Source: Minwuia sp. (GTDB taxonomy: Bacteria; Pseudomonadota; Alphaproteobacteria; Minwuiales; Minwuiaceae). Taken from it: 64,000 nucleotides of DNA. The stretch is taken from the NCBI GenBank assembly GCA_029210175.1, contig JARGPL010000009.1:1-64000 (forward strand). The letters run 5' to 3'. A model generated the notes under the pieces. It was not told the DNA's origin. It was given only the letters and a program-made list of their open reading frames with translations, and searched no databases. This document shows, one piece after another, positions 55,201 to 63,806 of the stretch. A program made the position numbers and the translations under genes. How positions within the stretch are numbered: position 1 is the stretch's first letter; every line of letters starts with the position of its first letter.

Positions 55201-55742
55201 TCGAGCTTTACCAGGCCATGCTGGAGGAGGCGGTGGCCGAAGCACGTGGTGCGACGGACGCCGATGAACGCAGCTGGTCCCCGTCAATCAATCTCGGTGC
55301 ACCGGTGCTGATCCCGGAATACTACGTCCACGACCTGTCGGCGCGGCTGGATCTCTATCGCCGTCTGGCCCATGTGACCGATGAAACCGGTGTCGAGGAG
55401 ATCGCGGCGGAGATGATCGACCGTTTCGGTCCCCTGCCGGGGGAGGTCGACAACCTGTTCGACGTCGTGGCCATCAAGGGGCTGTGCCGCATGGCCAACA
55501 TCGACAAGCTGGATGCCGGGCCGAAGGGCGCCACCGTGCATTTCCGTGACAATTCATTCCCTGATCCGGCGGGTCTGGTGCGCTTCATCTCCGGCCAGTC
55601 CGGCACGGCCAAGCTGCGCCCCGACCACACGATGGTCTTCCTGCGCGGATGGGATGATGTACCGGTCAGGGTAAAGGGCGTCCGCCAGCTCGTGCGGGGC
55701 CTCGCACGCATTGCCGAGAAGGCAAAAGCCGAAGCGGCCTGA
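52242..55742 (+). CDS. mfd: Transcription-repair coupling factor Mfd
   Basis: This 1166-residue translocase removes RNA polymerase stalled at DNA damage and recruits UvrA. It has the UvrB-like N-terminal domains (LTLPAWDCLPYDRSSPN at the start), the RNA polymerase-interaction domain (LQLGDFVVHVDHGIGRYEGL), and Walker A GDVGFGKTEVALRSAF. VDEEQHFGVKHKERLK and the motif VI region YQLRGRIGRSKVRAYAYL follow, then the C-terminal domain. The TTG at 52242 overlaps the sdhE stop and gives the standard length. Confidence 0.96.
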   Translation: MKPLIDILSAPGRITVQNAPEGLDARLLVSLVTGTKAGVVHVARDDQRLAATAEMLRFFAPGLQVLTLPAWDCLPYDRSSPNRQVVAARMHTLGLLAEDGLAGRVLLTTVNAMTQRVPARATVMDGRFVAQLGDKIDETALTTFLVGQGYSRTGTVMEPGEYAIRGGLIDIFPPNDSYPVRLDLFGRELESIRLFDSMTQRTLEKIERFELTPVGELVLEAPAVNLFRARYRELFGNRAEGDSLYASVSESRAHPGMEHWLPIFHRKLETVFDYIGDAPIVLDYLADDASEQRFEAIEDYYRTRQEALKANAGASGAAGAVYRPLEPGMLYLGRGEWAEELGNHAVAALTPFAVSDVPGEAFDLGGRKGRDFAPERAIPGNNVYDALVTHLQEVSKAGHRAVMASYSDGARQRLSGMLRDGGIAVLSDVADMSEVEKLPAGAVGLTVLPLESGFESPDLYLVSEQDVLGDRLVRSRKRSSRRSDNFIATATELQLGDFVVHVDHGIGRYEGLQALDIMGAPHDCLLLVYQGGDKLYLPVENIELLSRFGSSEGETVLDRLGGKNWQARKARLKQRLKDMAEALIRIAAGRELASGQVMQPPAGAFHEFCDRFPYQETDDQAKTIDHVLGDLASGRPMDRLVCGDVGFGKTEVALRSAFVAAMEGMQVAIVAPTTLLARQHYETFTARFRDFPVRIAQLSRLVTGKDVTAVKDGLKSGTTDIVIGTHALLSKSISFKRLGLLIVDEEQHFGVKHKERLKELKADVHVLTLTATPIPRTLQLALTGIRDLSIIATPPVDRLAVRTFVLPFDEIVAREALLREHYRGGQSFFVAPRLTDLTKVADFLKNHVPEVKFALAHGQMPARELEDVMHAYYEGAFDVLVSTNIVESGLDVPSANTMIVYRSDMFGLAQLYQLRGRIGRSKVRAYAYLTVPASKRLTASADKRLRVLQTLDQLGAGFTLASHDLDIRGAGNLLGEEQSGQIKEVGVELYQAMLEEAVAEARGATDADERSWSPSINLGAPVLIPEYYVHDLSARLDLYRRLAHVTDETGVEEIAAEMIDRFGPLPGEVDNLFDVVAIKGLCRMANIDKLDAGPKGATVHFRDNSFPDPAGLVRFISGQSGTAKLRPDHTMVFLRGWDDVPVRVKGVRQLVRGLARIAEKAKAEAA

Positions 55743-55767
55743 GGCGGGAAGTGCGCGCGACCCGGCT

Positions 55768-56427
55768 TCAGTCCGCGTCGGACATTTCCGGCACGGGCAC
55801 GGTTTCATTCAGCGCCAGATCAAAGACCTTCTGGAACACCGGAACGTCCTGAGCGCCGGAAACGGCGTACTTTCGGTCGATGATGAAACAGGGCACGCCA
55901 TTGATACCCATCGACCGCGCCATGGCGTCTTCCTGGCGAATGAGGTCGAGGTCGGTATCGTTCTGCAGCCGGTCTCTCGTCGTCTTCTGGTCCATGCCGC
56001 ATTCCACCGCGATGCGTTCCAGCACGTCCAGATCGCCGACATCCGCGCCTTCGGTGAAGTAGGCGACGAACAATGCCTCGACCAGGGTGTCCTGCAGTCC
56101 CTCCGCCGTGGCCCAGCGGACCAGCCGGTGCGAATCCAGGGTGGACGGCGTGCGCTTGATCAGGTCGAACCGGAACGGGATGCCCAGTTCCGCACCCGCA
56201 GCCCGGATGGTCTCATAGATCCGTGACGCCCGATCCGCGCCGCCGAACTTGGCCGAGAGATAGGCGTCGCGTGACATGCCGACGCGCGGCATCTCCGGAT
56301 TCAGCTGGAAAGGCCGCCAGCCGATTTCCGCTGTGACATCAGGGCGGGTCTGCATGGCGGATTCAAGCTTGCGCTTGCCTATGAAGCACCACGGACAAAT
56401 GGTATCGGAAACAATATCTATCAGCAT
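55768..56427 (-). CDS. DsbA-family oxidoreductase (FrnE-like)
   Basis: This 219-residue thioredoxin-fold protein has the active site CPWC at residues 11-14 (ISDTICPWC pattern), the FrnE-type insert YLSAKFGGADRASRIYETIR, and a cis-proline loop GVPCFIIDRKYAVSGAQ. No signal peptide is present, so it acts in the cytoplasm, unlike true DsbA. Relatives are named FrnE or 2-hydroxychromene-2-carboxylate isomerase-like; the substrate is unknown. It converges with mfd. Confidence 0.9.
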   Translation of the reverse strand: MLIDIVSDTICPWCFIGKRKLESAMQTRPDVTAEIGWRPFQLNPEMPRVGMSRDAYLSAKFGGADRASRIYETIRAAGAELGIPFRFDLIKRTPSTLDSHRLVRWATAEGLQDTLVEALFVAYFTEGADVGDLDVLERIAVECGMDQKTTRDRLQNDTDLDLIRQEDAMARSMGINGVPCFIIDRKYAVSGAQDVPVFQKVFDLALNETVPVPEMSDAD

Positions 56428-56519
56428 GCAGCAGAGATTAGGTCAGGGTCAGGCTCAGGACCACTCAAAACGACGCGAGAGCCGAACGGACCGCTGATTC
56501 ATGGGGGAGGCGAGGGACG

Positions 56520-57281
56520 ATGGAACAGGAACTGACAGGCAAGGTGGCGTTCGTGACAGGCGCGAGTTCGGGGCTGGGTGCTCATTTCGCAAGGTTGCTG
56601 GCCAGCCGGGGCGCAAAGGTAGGTATCGCGGCACGGCGACAAGAACGCCTCTCTGACCTGGTGGCAGAAATCGGCGCGGCAGGCGGTGAAGCCCATGCCG
56701 TGTCCCTGGACGTCACGGACATCCCCGCCATCGATCCGGCGATCGACGCGGTGGAACAGGCCCTGGGGCCGGTGGACATACTGATCAACAATTCCGGTGT
56801 GACCGTGCCAAACGCCCTGCAACGCATTACCGAAGAAGAATATGATCAGGTGCTGGATACCAACCTGAAAGGGGCGTTCTTCGTCGCGCAATCGGTCGCC
56901 AGGCGGTTGATTGCGCGCAAGAGCGAGGGGCGGATCGTCAATATTTCCTCCACCCTGGCGCACCGGGTGATCGGGCAACTGTCAGTCTATTGCATGTCCA
57001 AGATCGCGATGGACCAGATGACGCGGGCAATGGCACTGGAATGGGCCCGCCACGGCATCAATACCAATGCGCTGTGCCCGGGATATATCGAGACCGAGAT
57101 GAATGCCGATTACTGGCAGACAGACGCGGGCAAGGCGTTCCTGTCGCGGTTCCCCCGGCCCCGTGTCGGTGAACCGGCAGATCTCGACGGCATGCTGATG
57201 GTGCTTGCCGGACCATCCGGCGGTTTCATCAACGGCTCGATCGTGAGCGTCGATGACGGTTTCGCGGTCGGTTTCAAGTAG
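56520..57281 (+). CDS. SDR-family NAD(P)-dependent oxidoreductase
   Basis: This 253-residue classic short-chain dehydrogenase has TGASSGLG for cofactor binding, INNSGV, the catalytic Ser in NISSTLA, and YCMSK as the Tyr-x3-Lys pair. LCPGYIETEMNADYW and the C-terminal SGGFINGSIVSVDDG complete the fold. Its catalytic residues are intact, unlike the SDR domain at 25608. Substrate unknown; it stands alone. Confidence 0.88.
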   Translation: MEQELTGKVAFVTGASSGLGAHFARLLASRGAKVGIAARRQERLSDLVAEIGAAGGEAHAVSLDVTDIPAIDPAIDAVEQALGPVDILINNSGVTVPNALQRITEEEYDQVLDTNLKGAFFVAQSVARRLIARKSEGRIVNISSTLAHRVIGQLSVYCMSKIAMDQMTRAMALEWARHGINTNALCPGYIETEMNADYWQTDAGKAFLSRFPRPRVGEPADLDGMLMVLAGPSGGFINGSIVSVDDGFAVGFK

Positions 57282-57329
57282 GGGCATCGCGGAACGGCGA
57301 TCCAGGCCAGGCCGGATCAGACAGGTGCG

Positions 57330-57740
57330 TCAGCTGCCGACGGCTGCGTTTTCCTGCCTGGTTCGCGACTGCTTCAGAATGGCCTCAAGGTTTTCCACCA
57401 GAGGCGTGCGCTGGATCGGCTTGGTCAGATATCCATCCATGCCTGCCGCCGAACACTGCAGTCGCATGCCGGGCACGTCATGTGCCGTCCATGCCACGAT
57501 CGGTGTCATTGCGACGCTGCCGCCCATCCGGCGGATCTGCCGGGTGGCTTCCAGCCCGTCGACTTCGGGCATTGCGATATCCATCAAAACGATGTCGATG
57601 GCATTGGCGCGAATTTCCCGCAGGCCAGCGACGCCGCCATTGGCTTCAACAACCGTATGGCCTTCCCGCTCCAGGAAGACGCGTGCCACCTTACGGTTCG
57701 CATCGCTGTCATCAACAATCAGCACACACATGGTCTGCAT
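57330..57740 (-). CDS. Single-domain response regulator (CheY/DivK-like)
   Basis: This 136-residue receiver domain with no output domain has Asp10-Asp11 acid pocket, phospho-acceptor Asp54 in VLMDIAMPEVDG, Thr85 in VAWTAHD and Lys107 in YLTKP. The GxEATRxIR helix and GMDGYLTKP loop resemble DivK and phosphorelay receivers more than CheY. The ATG at 57740 follows GAGGAT. The kinase partner is not adjacent; the soluble PAS kinase at 44669 is one candidate. Confidence 0.9.
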   Translation of the reverse strand: MQTMCVLIVDDSDANRKVARVFLEREGHTVVEANGGVAGLREIRANAIDIVLMDIAMPEVDGLEATRQIRRMGGSVAMTPIVAWTAHDVPGMRLQCSAAGMDGYLTKPIQRTPLVENLEAILKQSRTRQENAAVGS

Positions 57741-58175
57741 AGAGGCATCCTCGGTCGTTACCGGCAGCCTTTGCCCATTGCTTCGTGCCATTTGCATGGC
57801 ATTTGGCAAATTGAGAGCGAAAAACCTGGCCACAGGCTTCCTGTCACACAACGCAGCAAGCGTGATGCCAACACCGTCACAGTTTCGAAGAAAATTAACC
57901 ATTTGCGAGAGTTGGCGATTTTCCAATACCACCAAATGGCAAGGCCCACAGGCTATTCTAGAGACATAACTCAATTGAAATAATGACTTGATGTCATGCG
58001 TCGTGTTTCGGCACTGGGTCGGCGACGCAAGCGGATCGGGTCTGTGGGACACCCGATAGGTGTGCTCTACCACACTTGCGCTGGCCATCAGGGTTTCGCA
58101 ATGGTCCGACAGCCGGTCTGGCGGGCGTGCCCTCCGCCGGACCGGCGTCGCGTGGATATCAGCGGCTGCTTGAAC
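57741..58175. other. Regulatory region upstream of the response regulator, with CCATTTG repeats
   Basis: About 435 bases without a gene lie between the response regulator start and the msrB stop. The half near the regulator is AT-richer than its surroundings and contains CCATTTG at 57788-57794 and 57899-57905 and its reverse complement CAAATGG at 57933-57939. A related GGCATTTGG starts at 57798. A TTAACCAT at 57895-57902 matches a half-site form of the CtrA motif. These look like promoter elements for the regulator gene. Nothing is seen in 57960-58175. Confidence 0.4.
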
Positions 58176-58628
58176 TCACGAATCCGGCAACTCGGCAATC
58201 TCGCGGTAGGCACCGTAGCCTTCGTCTTCCAGGTCACTCAGCGGAATGAACCGCATGGATGCCGAATTGATGCAGTAGCGGATTCCCGTCGGGGGCGGGC
58301 CATCGGGGAAAACGTGCCCCAGATGTGAATCCCCGTGCCGGGACCGCACTTCGATGCGGACCATGCCGTGCGAGACATCGCGCTTCTCCACGATGTTGTC
58401 GGGTTCCAGCGGACGGAAGAAGCTGGGCCAGCCACACGCGGAATCAAACTTCTGGGACGCGGCAAACAACGGCTCGCCACTGACCACATCGACGTAGATT
58501 CCGGCCTCCTTGTGATCCCAGTACTGGTTGCGGAACGGCGGCTCGGTATGGTCTTGCTGCGTTACAGCGAATTGCTCCGGCGACAGCTTCTGCACGGCGT
58601 CGTCGGTCTTCTTGTAGGGGGCTGTCAT
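58176..58628 (-). CDS. msrB: Peptide-methionine (R)-S-oxide reductase MsrB, zinc-less form
   Basis: This 150-residue enzyme reduces methionine-R-sulfoxide in proteins. The catalytic cysteine is in [11 protein letters not shown], with a second Cys in SACGWPSFF and the active-site stretch [13 protein letters not shown]. The two CxxC zinc motifs of E. coli-type MsrB are absent (VDVVSG and RSRHGD stand in their places), so this is the zinc-free form. I use the ATG at 58628 ([10 protein letters not shown]); a longer frame from 58724 has unrelated residues. Confidence 0.92.
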   Translation of the reverse strand: MTAPYKKTDDAVQKLSPEQFAVTQQDHTEPPFRNQYWDHKEAGIYVDVVSGEPLFAASQKFDSACGWPSFFRPLEPDNIVEKRDVSHGMVRIEVRSRHGDSHLGHVFPDGPPPTGIRYCINSASMRFIPLSDLEDEGYGAYREIAELPDS

Positions 58629-58795
58629 GGAGATGTCCGTCCTCTGCGGATTGAAAATGTCATGCTCAAGAGATAGGGAGTATCGCACGCGGATCGAGTC
58701 GCAACCGCCCCGGGCCCTTTTCATCGGGGGAACGCGGCTCGCCCTGTCCTGCTAACCTTGGACTTCCAGTACTCTATCGTTAGGTGATAGCTCCC

Positions 58796-59893
58796 ATGAA
58801 CGCGACGAAAACGGCAAAAACTGCCCTGGTGACCGGCGTGACAGGTCAGGATGGTGCCTACCTGACGGAATTGCTGCTCGAAAAGGGCTACGTGGTCCAT
58901 GGCATCAAGCGCCGGTCGTCATCCTTCAACACCGGCCGACTGGAACATCTCTACCAGGACCCGCATGCGGAAGATGTCCAGTTGCACCTGCATTACGGCG
59001 ATCTGACTGACGCGACCAACCTGTTGCGCATCGTGCAGCAGGTTCAGCCTGACGAAATATACAATCTGGCCGCCCAGAGCCACGTTCAGGTCAGTTTCGA
59101 GACACCTGAATACACCGCCAACTCGGACGCCATGGGCACGCTGCGCCTGCTGGAGGCGATCCGTATCCTGGGCATGGACAAGACCGTGCGGTTCTATCAG
59201 GCGTCGACATCAGAGCTTTACGGCAAGGTGCAGGAGACACCGCAGAAGGAGACAACCCCGTTCTGGCCCCGCAGTCCCTACGCGGCCGCCAAGCTCTATG
59301 CCTACTGGATTACCGTGAACTACCGCGAAGCCTATGGCATGCACGCATCCAATGGCATCCTGTTCAATCATGAGAGCCCCCTGCGTGGCGAGACCTTCGT
59401 GACGCGCAAGATCAGCCGTTCCGTGGCGTCGATCCAGCTTGGTTTCGAAGACAAGCTCTACCTCGGCAATCTCGACGCCCAGCGCGACTGGGGGCATGCG
59501 AAGGATTATGTCGAGGGCATGTGGCGGATGCTGCAGCAGGACACGCCCGACGACTACGTGCTGGCGACCGGGGAAACCCATTCGGTGCGCGAATTCGTGG
59601 AGTCCGCCTTCGCGGAAGTGGGGCGCAAGATCGTCTGGTCCGGGTCCGGCGTGGAAGAACAGGGCCGCGATGCAGCGACAGGCGACGTGCTGATCGAGGT
59701 CGATCCCCGCTATTTCCGCCCGACAGAAGTCGAGTTGCTGCTTGGTGACCCGACGAAGGCGCGCGAAAAGCTTGGCTGGACGCATACGACCGGCTTCGCT
59801 GACCTGGTGGGGCAGATGGTGCGCGCCGACCTTGTTGCCGTGAAGCGCGAGCATGAGTTCAACACGGCCATGCGGCAGGCCCGAGAGTCCTGA
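58796..59893 (+). CDS. gmd: GDP-mannose 4,6-dehydratase
   Basis: This 365-residue extended SDR has the GMD signatures: [20 protein letters not shown] for NADP binding, [37 protein letters not shown], and [12 protein letters not shown] with the Tyr-x3-Lys pair. It makes GDP-4-keto-6-deoxymannose, precursor of GDP-fucose, GDP-rhamnose or GDP-perosamine. The ATG at 58796 follows AGGTGA. The fcl gene follows one base after its stop. Confidence 0.96.
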   Translation: MNATKTAKTALVTGVTGQDGAYLTELLLEKGYVVHGIKRRSSSFNTGRLEHLYQDPHAEDVQLHLHYGDLTDATNLLRIVQQVQPDEIYNLAAQSHVQVSFETPEYTANSDAMGTLRLLEAIRILGMDKTVRFYQASTSELYGKVQETPQKETTPFWPRSPYAAAKLYAYWITVNYREAYGMHASNGILFNHESPLRGETFVTRKISRSVASIQLGFEDKLYLGNLDAQRDWGHAKDYVEGMWRMLQQDTPDDYVLATGETHSVREFVESAFAEVGRKIVWSGSGVEEQGRDAATGDVLIEVDPRYFRPTEVELLLGDPTKAREKLGWTHTTGFADLVGQMVRADLVAVKREHEFNTAMRQARES

Positions 59894-59894
59894 C

Positions 59895-60851
59895 ATGACA
59901 GCGTCGTTCAACCTGCAGGGGCGTCGGATCTTCGTTGCCGGGCACAAGGGCATGGTCGGTCAGGCCATTGTCCGCAGGCTGGCCGGCGAAGATGTCGAGA
60001 TCCTGACAGTCGATCGCGCTGCGCTGGACCTGCGGCAGCGCGGCCCGGTGCGTGACTGGCTGTCCGACAATCGACCCGATGTGGTCATAGACGCCGCTGC
60101 ACGGGTTGGCGGCATCCACGCCAACAACACCTATCCGGTTGATTTTCTGGCTGAAAATCTGGAATTGCAGTCCAGTCTGATCAGCGGTGCATTCGAAGCG
60201 GGCGTCGCGAAGCTGCTGTTCCTGGGCTCATCATGCATCTACCCCCGGGAGGCACCACAGCCGATCAGCGAGGACGCCCTGCTGACCGGCCCGCTGGAGC
60301 CGACGAATGAGCCCTATGCCATCGCCAAGATCGCGGGGATCCGCCTCTGTCAGGCCTATCGGCAGCAGTACGGCGCGGATTTCATCTCGGCCATGCCGAC
60401 GAACCTCTACGGGCCGGGTGATAATTTTCACCCGGACAACAGCCATGTGGCTGCGGCTCTGCTGCGCCGTTTCCATGAGGCGAAGCGGGATGGGGTCGAA
60501 CGGGTCACGGTCTGGGGCACGGGCAGGCCGCGGCGCGAGTTCCTGCATGTGGACGACATGGCCGACGCCTGCGTGCACCTGCTGGTCCACTATTCGGATC
60601 ATGGGCATGTGAATGTCGGATGCGGTGAGGATATCTCGATCGCCGACTTCGCGCGGCTGATCCAGACCACGGTCGGGCACGATGGGGAACTTGCCTTCGA
60701 TCCGTCGAAGCCAGACGGCATGTACCGCAAGCAACTGGATGTGGCAAAGCTGACCGGCATCGGGTGGCAGCCGGGCATTGGTCTGTCAGAAGGGCTGCAG
60801 GGCTATTACCGGTGGTTCCGCGACAACATCGACGCCGTGCGGGAACGGTGA
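59895..60851 (+). CDS. fcl: GDP-L-fucose synthase
   Basis: This 318-residue epimerase/reductase has VAGHKGMVG for NADP binding, LGSSCIYPREAPQPI with the catalytic Ser-Cys-Ile-Tyr-Pro stretch, NEPYAIAKIAG as the Tyr-x3-Lys pair, and NLYGPGDNFHPDNSHV. It converts the gmd product to GDP-L-fucose. Together gmd and fcl make fucose donor for a surface polysaccharide. The start at 59895 follows the gmd stop directly. Confidence 0.95.
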   Translation: MTASFNLQGRRIFVAGHKGMVGQAIVRRLAGEDVEILTVDRAALDLRQRGPVRDWLSDNRPDVVIDAAARVGGIHANNTYPVDFLAENLELQSSLISGAFEAGVAKLLFLGSSCIYPREAPQPISEDALLTGPLEPTNEPYAIAKIAGIRLCQAYRQQYGADFISAMPTNLYGPGDNFHPDNSHVAAALLRRFHEAKRDGVERVTVWGTGRPRREFLHVDDMADACVHLLVHYSDHGHVNVGCGEDISIADFARLIQTTVGHDGELAFDPSKPDGMYRKQLDVAKLTGIGWQPGIGLSEGLQGYYRWFRDNIDAVRER

Positions 60852-60906
60852 TGCCTGTCCGTTCTGGCAAAGCTGAACGACATGGCCGTGGGGCAGGGGG
60901 CTGCCC

Positions 60907-61656
60907 ATGAAGATGTCGGTTGTCACGGTCTGCTTCAACTCGGCCGCAACCATCGGCTGGACCATCGAGTCCTTTCTGGCGCAGGACTGGCCGGACAAGG
61001 AACTGCTGATCGTTGACGGCGTATCGCGGGACGACACGCTGAAGATTGCGGAGAGTTTCAAAGACCCGGCCGTGCGCATCAGCAGCGAGCCTGATTCCGG
61101 CATCTATGACGCCATGAACAAGGGGCTGCAGCGGTTCAGTGGTGATGCCGTCGGGTTCCTGAATTCGGATGACCGCTATCGCGACAGCCGCGCCCTTTCG
61201 GCCATTGCCGACGCTCTGACCGACCATGATGTCGCCTATGGTGATATCGATATTGTCGCGGATCATGAATCGCGGAAGCTTGTCCGTGCCTGGCGCAACA
61301 CGCCTTACCTGCCCGGCGGATTTCGTCAGGGCTGGATGCCGGCCCATCCCGGTTTCTATGTGCGGCGCCAGGTCGTCGAAGCGGTCGGAGAATTCGACCT
61401 GACGTACCCCAGCGCCTCCGACTACGACTGGATGCTGCGGGCGATGGAACTGAATGATTTCCGCACCAGGCATGTGGACCAGGTCCTGGTCGAGATGGCG
61501 AATGGCGGGTACAGCACCAGCGGGGTCCGTGCCTTCCTGCGCGGCAACATGCAGAGCCTGCAGGTCCGCCGCCGCCGCCTGGGCGTGGGCCTGATCGACA
61601 GGGCGCTGGTGGCCAAGCCCCTGCGCAAGATTCCGCAATGGCTCGGGCGGCGCTGA
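60907..61656 (+). CDS. Family 2 glycosyltransferase (WcaE-like)
   Basis: This 249-residue GT-A fold enzyme starts MKMSVVTVCFNSAATIGWTIESFL and has IVDGVSRDDTL, the donor site GFLNSDDRYRD and the acceptor region PSASDYDWMLR. The pattern resembles colanic acid WcaE-type transferases, which fits its place 55 bases after fcl. It may transfer fucose or another sugar to a surface glycan; sequence alone does not fix the sugar. Confidence 0.85.
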   Translation: MKMSVVTVCFNSAATIGWTIESFLAQDWPDKELLIVDGVSRDDTLKIAESFKDPAVRISSEPDSGIYDAMNKGLQRFSGDAVGFLNSDDRYRDSRALSAIADALTDHDVAYGDIDIVADHESRKLVRAWRNTPYLPGGFRQGWMPAHPGFYVRRQVVEAVGEFDLTYPSASDYDWMLRAMELNDFRTRHVDQVLVEMANGGYSTSGVRAFLRGNMQSLQVRRRRLGVGLIDRALVAKPLRKIPQWLGRR

Positions 61657-61684
61657 GCCACTCTTCCCTCAAGAAAATTCTGAC

Positions 61685-61713
61685 CGCTTGCCCGGGCCTG
61701 ACCCCGGCAAGCG
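61685..61713 (+). terminator. Hairpin after the glycosyltransferase gene
   Basis: CGCTTGCC at 61685-61692 pairs with GGCAAGCG at 61706-61713; after one mismatch, GGG and CCC add three inner pairs around a short loop. It lies 29 bases after the glycosyltransferase stop and has no T-run, so termination here is a guess. Confidence 0.4.
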
Positions 61714-61726
61714 CTGGTTCACAGAC

Positions 61727-61760
61727 AGAAAAGGGGCCGCAGCGCGTGGCTGCGACCCCT
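61727..61760 (-). terminator. Intrinsic terminator of glnA
   Basis: On the minus strand the stem AGGGGTCGCAGC pairs with GCTGCGGCCCCT around a five-base loop, with one G-U pair, and is followed by TTTTCTGT. It begins 27 bases after the glnA stop. The G-U pair forms only in the minus-strand RNA, which supports that direction. Confidence 0.8.
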
Positions 61761-61786
61761 GTTTCGTGCAGTGTCTGTACCGGTGA

Positions 61787-63196
61787 TCAGACCGAGTAGT
61801 ACATCGCGAACTCGACCGGATGCGGTGAATGCTCGAAGCGGTACACCTCTTCCCACTTCAGGGCCATGTAGCCGTCGATCTGGTCGTCGGTGAACACGTC
61901 ACCCTTCTTCAGGAAGTCACGATCCGCGTCCAGGCACTGCAGGGCTTCACGCAGCGAACCGGCAACGGTCGGCACTTCGGCCAGCTCCTCGGGCGGCAGG
62001 TCATAGAGGTTCTTGTCCATCGGGTCGCCCGGATGGATCTTGTTCTCGATACCGTCAAGGCCAGCCATCAGCATGGCAGCGAACGCCAGGTAAGGGTTGG
62101 CGGTCGGATCGGGGAAGCGAACCTCGACACGCTTCGCCTTCGGACCGGAACCGAACGGGATCCGGCAGGAAGCAGAGCGGTTGCGGGCAGAATAGGCCAG
62201 CAGCACCGGCGCTTCGAAACCCGGGATCAGGCGCTTGTAGGAGTTGGTGGAGGCATTGGTGAAGGCATTCAGGGCCTTCGCATGCTTGATGATGCCACCG
62301 ATGTAGTACAGCGCCGTCTCTGACAGGTCAGCATAGCCGGAGCCTGCGAAGGTCGGCTTGCCGTCCTTCCAGATCGACATGTGCGTGTGCATGCCGGAGC
62401 CATTGTCACCCGATACCGGCTTCGGCATGAACGTGGCTGTCTTGCCCCACTGGTGCGCGACCTGGTGGATCACGTACTTGTAGATCTGCATGCTGTCAGC
62501 GGTCTTCACCATGGTATCGAACCGGGTGCCCAGCTCATGCTGGCTCGGTGCAACCTCATGATGATGCTTTTCGGTCACGAGACCCATTTCGCGCATGACG
62601 GACAGCATCTCGCCGCGAATGTCCTGCCCGGAATCCATCGGCATGACGGGGAAGTAACCGCCCTTGACCGGCGGACGATGGGCCATGTTGCCGCCTTCCA
62701 GCGCGGCGCCGGAATTGTGCGGGGCCTCGACGTCGTCCAGCTGGTACGACGTGTGATGCGAACCGGTCGTGATCCGCACATCGTCGAACATGAAGAACTC
62801 GGCTTCCGGGCCGAAGAACGCCGTGTCACCGATGCCGGTGTACGCCAGATAGGCTTCGGCGCGCTTCGCGGTCGTGCGCGGATCGCGGCCATAGCCTTCA
62901 CCGGTCGAGGGCTCATGGATGTCGCAGAACAGGATCAGCGTCGGCTGAGCCGTGAACGGATCCATGACGGCGGTGGATGCATCGGGCATCAGCGCCATGT
63001 CGGATTCGTTGATCGCCTTCCAGCCTGCGATCGACGAGCCATCGAACATGATGCCCTCCTCGAAGAACTCCTCAGTGAAGTCCAGGGCATCCATGGAGAG
63101 ATGCTGCCACTTGCCGCGCGGGTCCGTGAACCGCACGTCGACATAGGCAATCTCGCCCGATTTGATCTGTTCCATAACGCTTTTGACGTCAGACAT
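61787..63196 (-). CDS. glnA: Glutamine synthetase type I
   Basis: This 469-residue ammonia-assimilating enzyme has the beta-Grasp N-terminus ([21 protein letters not shown]), the active-site segments [12 protein letters not shown] and [12 protein letters not shown], the ATP loop [16 protein letters not shown] and [19 protein letters not shown]. The Tyr in [10 protein letters not shown] is the adenylylation site of GSI-beta enzymes. It is downstream of glnB in one operon, so its adenylylation and transcription are tied to PII signalling. Confidence 0.97.
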   Translation of the reverse strand: MSDVKSVMEQIKSGEIAYVDVRFTDPRGKWQHLSMDALDFTEEFFEEGIMFDGSSIAGWKAINESDMALMPDASTAVMDPFTAQPTLILFCDIHEPSTGEGYGRDPRTTAKRAEAYLAYTGIGDTAFFGPEAEFFMFDDVRITTGSHHTSYQLDDVEAPHNSGAALEGGNMAHRPPVKGGYFPVMPMDSGQDIRGEMLSVMREMGLVTEKHHHEVAPSQHELGTRFDTMVKTADSMQIYKYVIHQVAHQWGKTATFMPKPVSGDNGSGMHTHMSIWKDGKPTFAGSGYADLSETALYYIGGIIKHAKALNAFTNASTNSYKRLIPGFEAPVLLAYSARNRSASCRIPFGSGPKAKRVEVRFPDPTANPYLAFAAMLMAGLDGIENKIHPGDPMDKNLYDLPPEELAEVPTVAGSLREALQCLDADRDFLKKGDVFTDDQIDGYMALKWEEVYRFEHSPHPVEFAMYYSV

Positions 63197-63279
63197 TTTT
63201 CACCCTCTGAAGTGGATAACTAACCTGTCGTAGTTGCTGGCCCCTGCGACGGGGCCAAATTCGTCCTGGCAGGGACGCG

Positions 63280-63642
<363 letters not shown>

Positions 63643-63688
63643 TCAGTACGTTTCCTCACGCGATCCTGCGACCGCGCCTTCAAGGAAT

Positions 63689-63704
63689 AGCATGGCTCAT
63701 GCCA
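63689..63704 (-). promoter_or_regulatory. Sigma-54-like promoter of glnB-glnA
   Basis: On the minus strand, TGGCATGAGCCATGCT has the invariant GG and GC dinucleotides exactly ten bases apart and fits the consensus TGGCAC-N5-TTGC at most positions. It lies about 70 bases before the glnB start. Nitrogen-controlled sigma-54 promoters are known for glnBA operons in related bacteria. The stretch is also partly palindromic, which weakens the case. Confidence 0.45.
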
Positions 63705-63806
63705 TCCTGTCCGATTGTAAAAGACCTTGTGTTTCATGGAATTAGGGATATGTGCCAGAATATTGCGCAGTCACGTTGCCGATTTTTTGATCAGTATGAC
63801 GTATTA

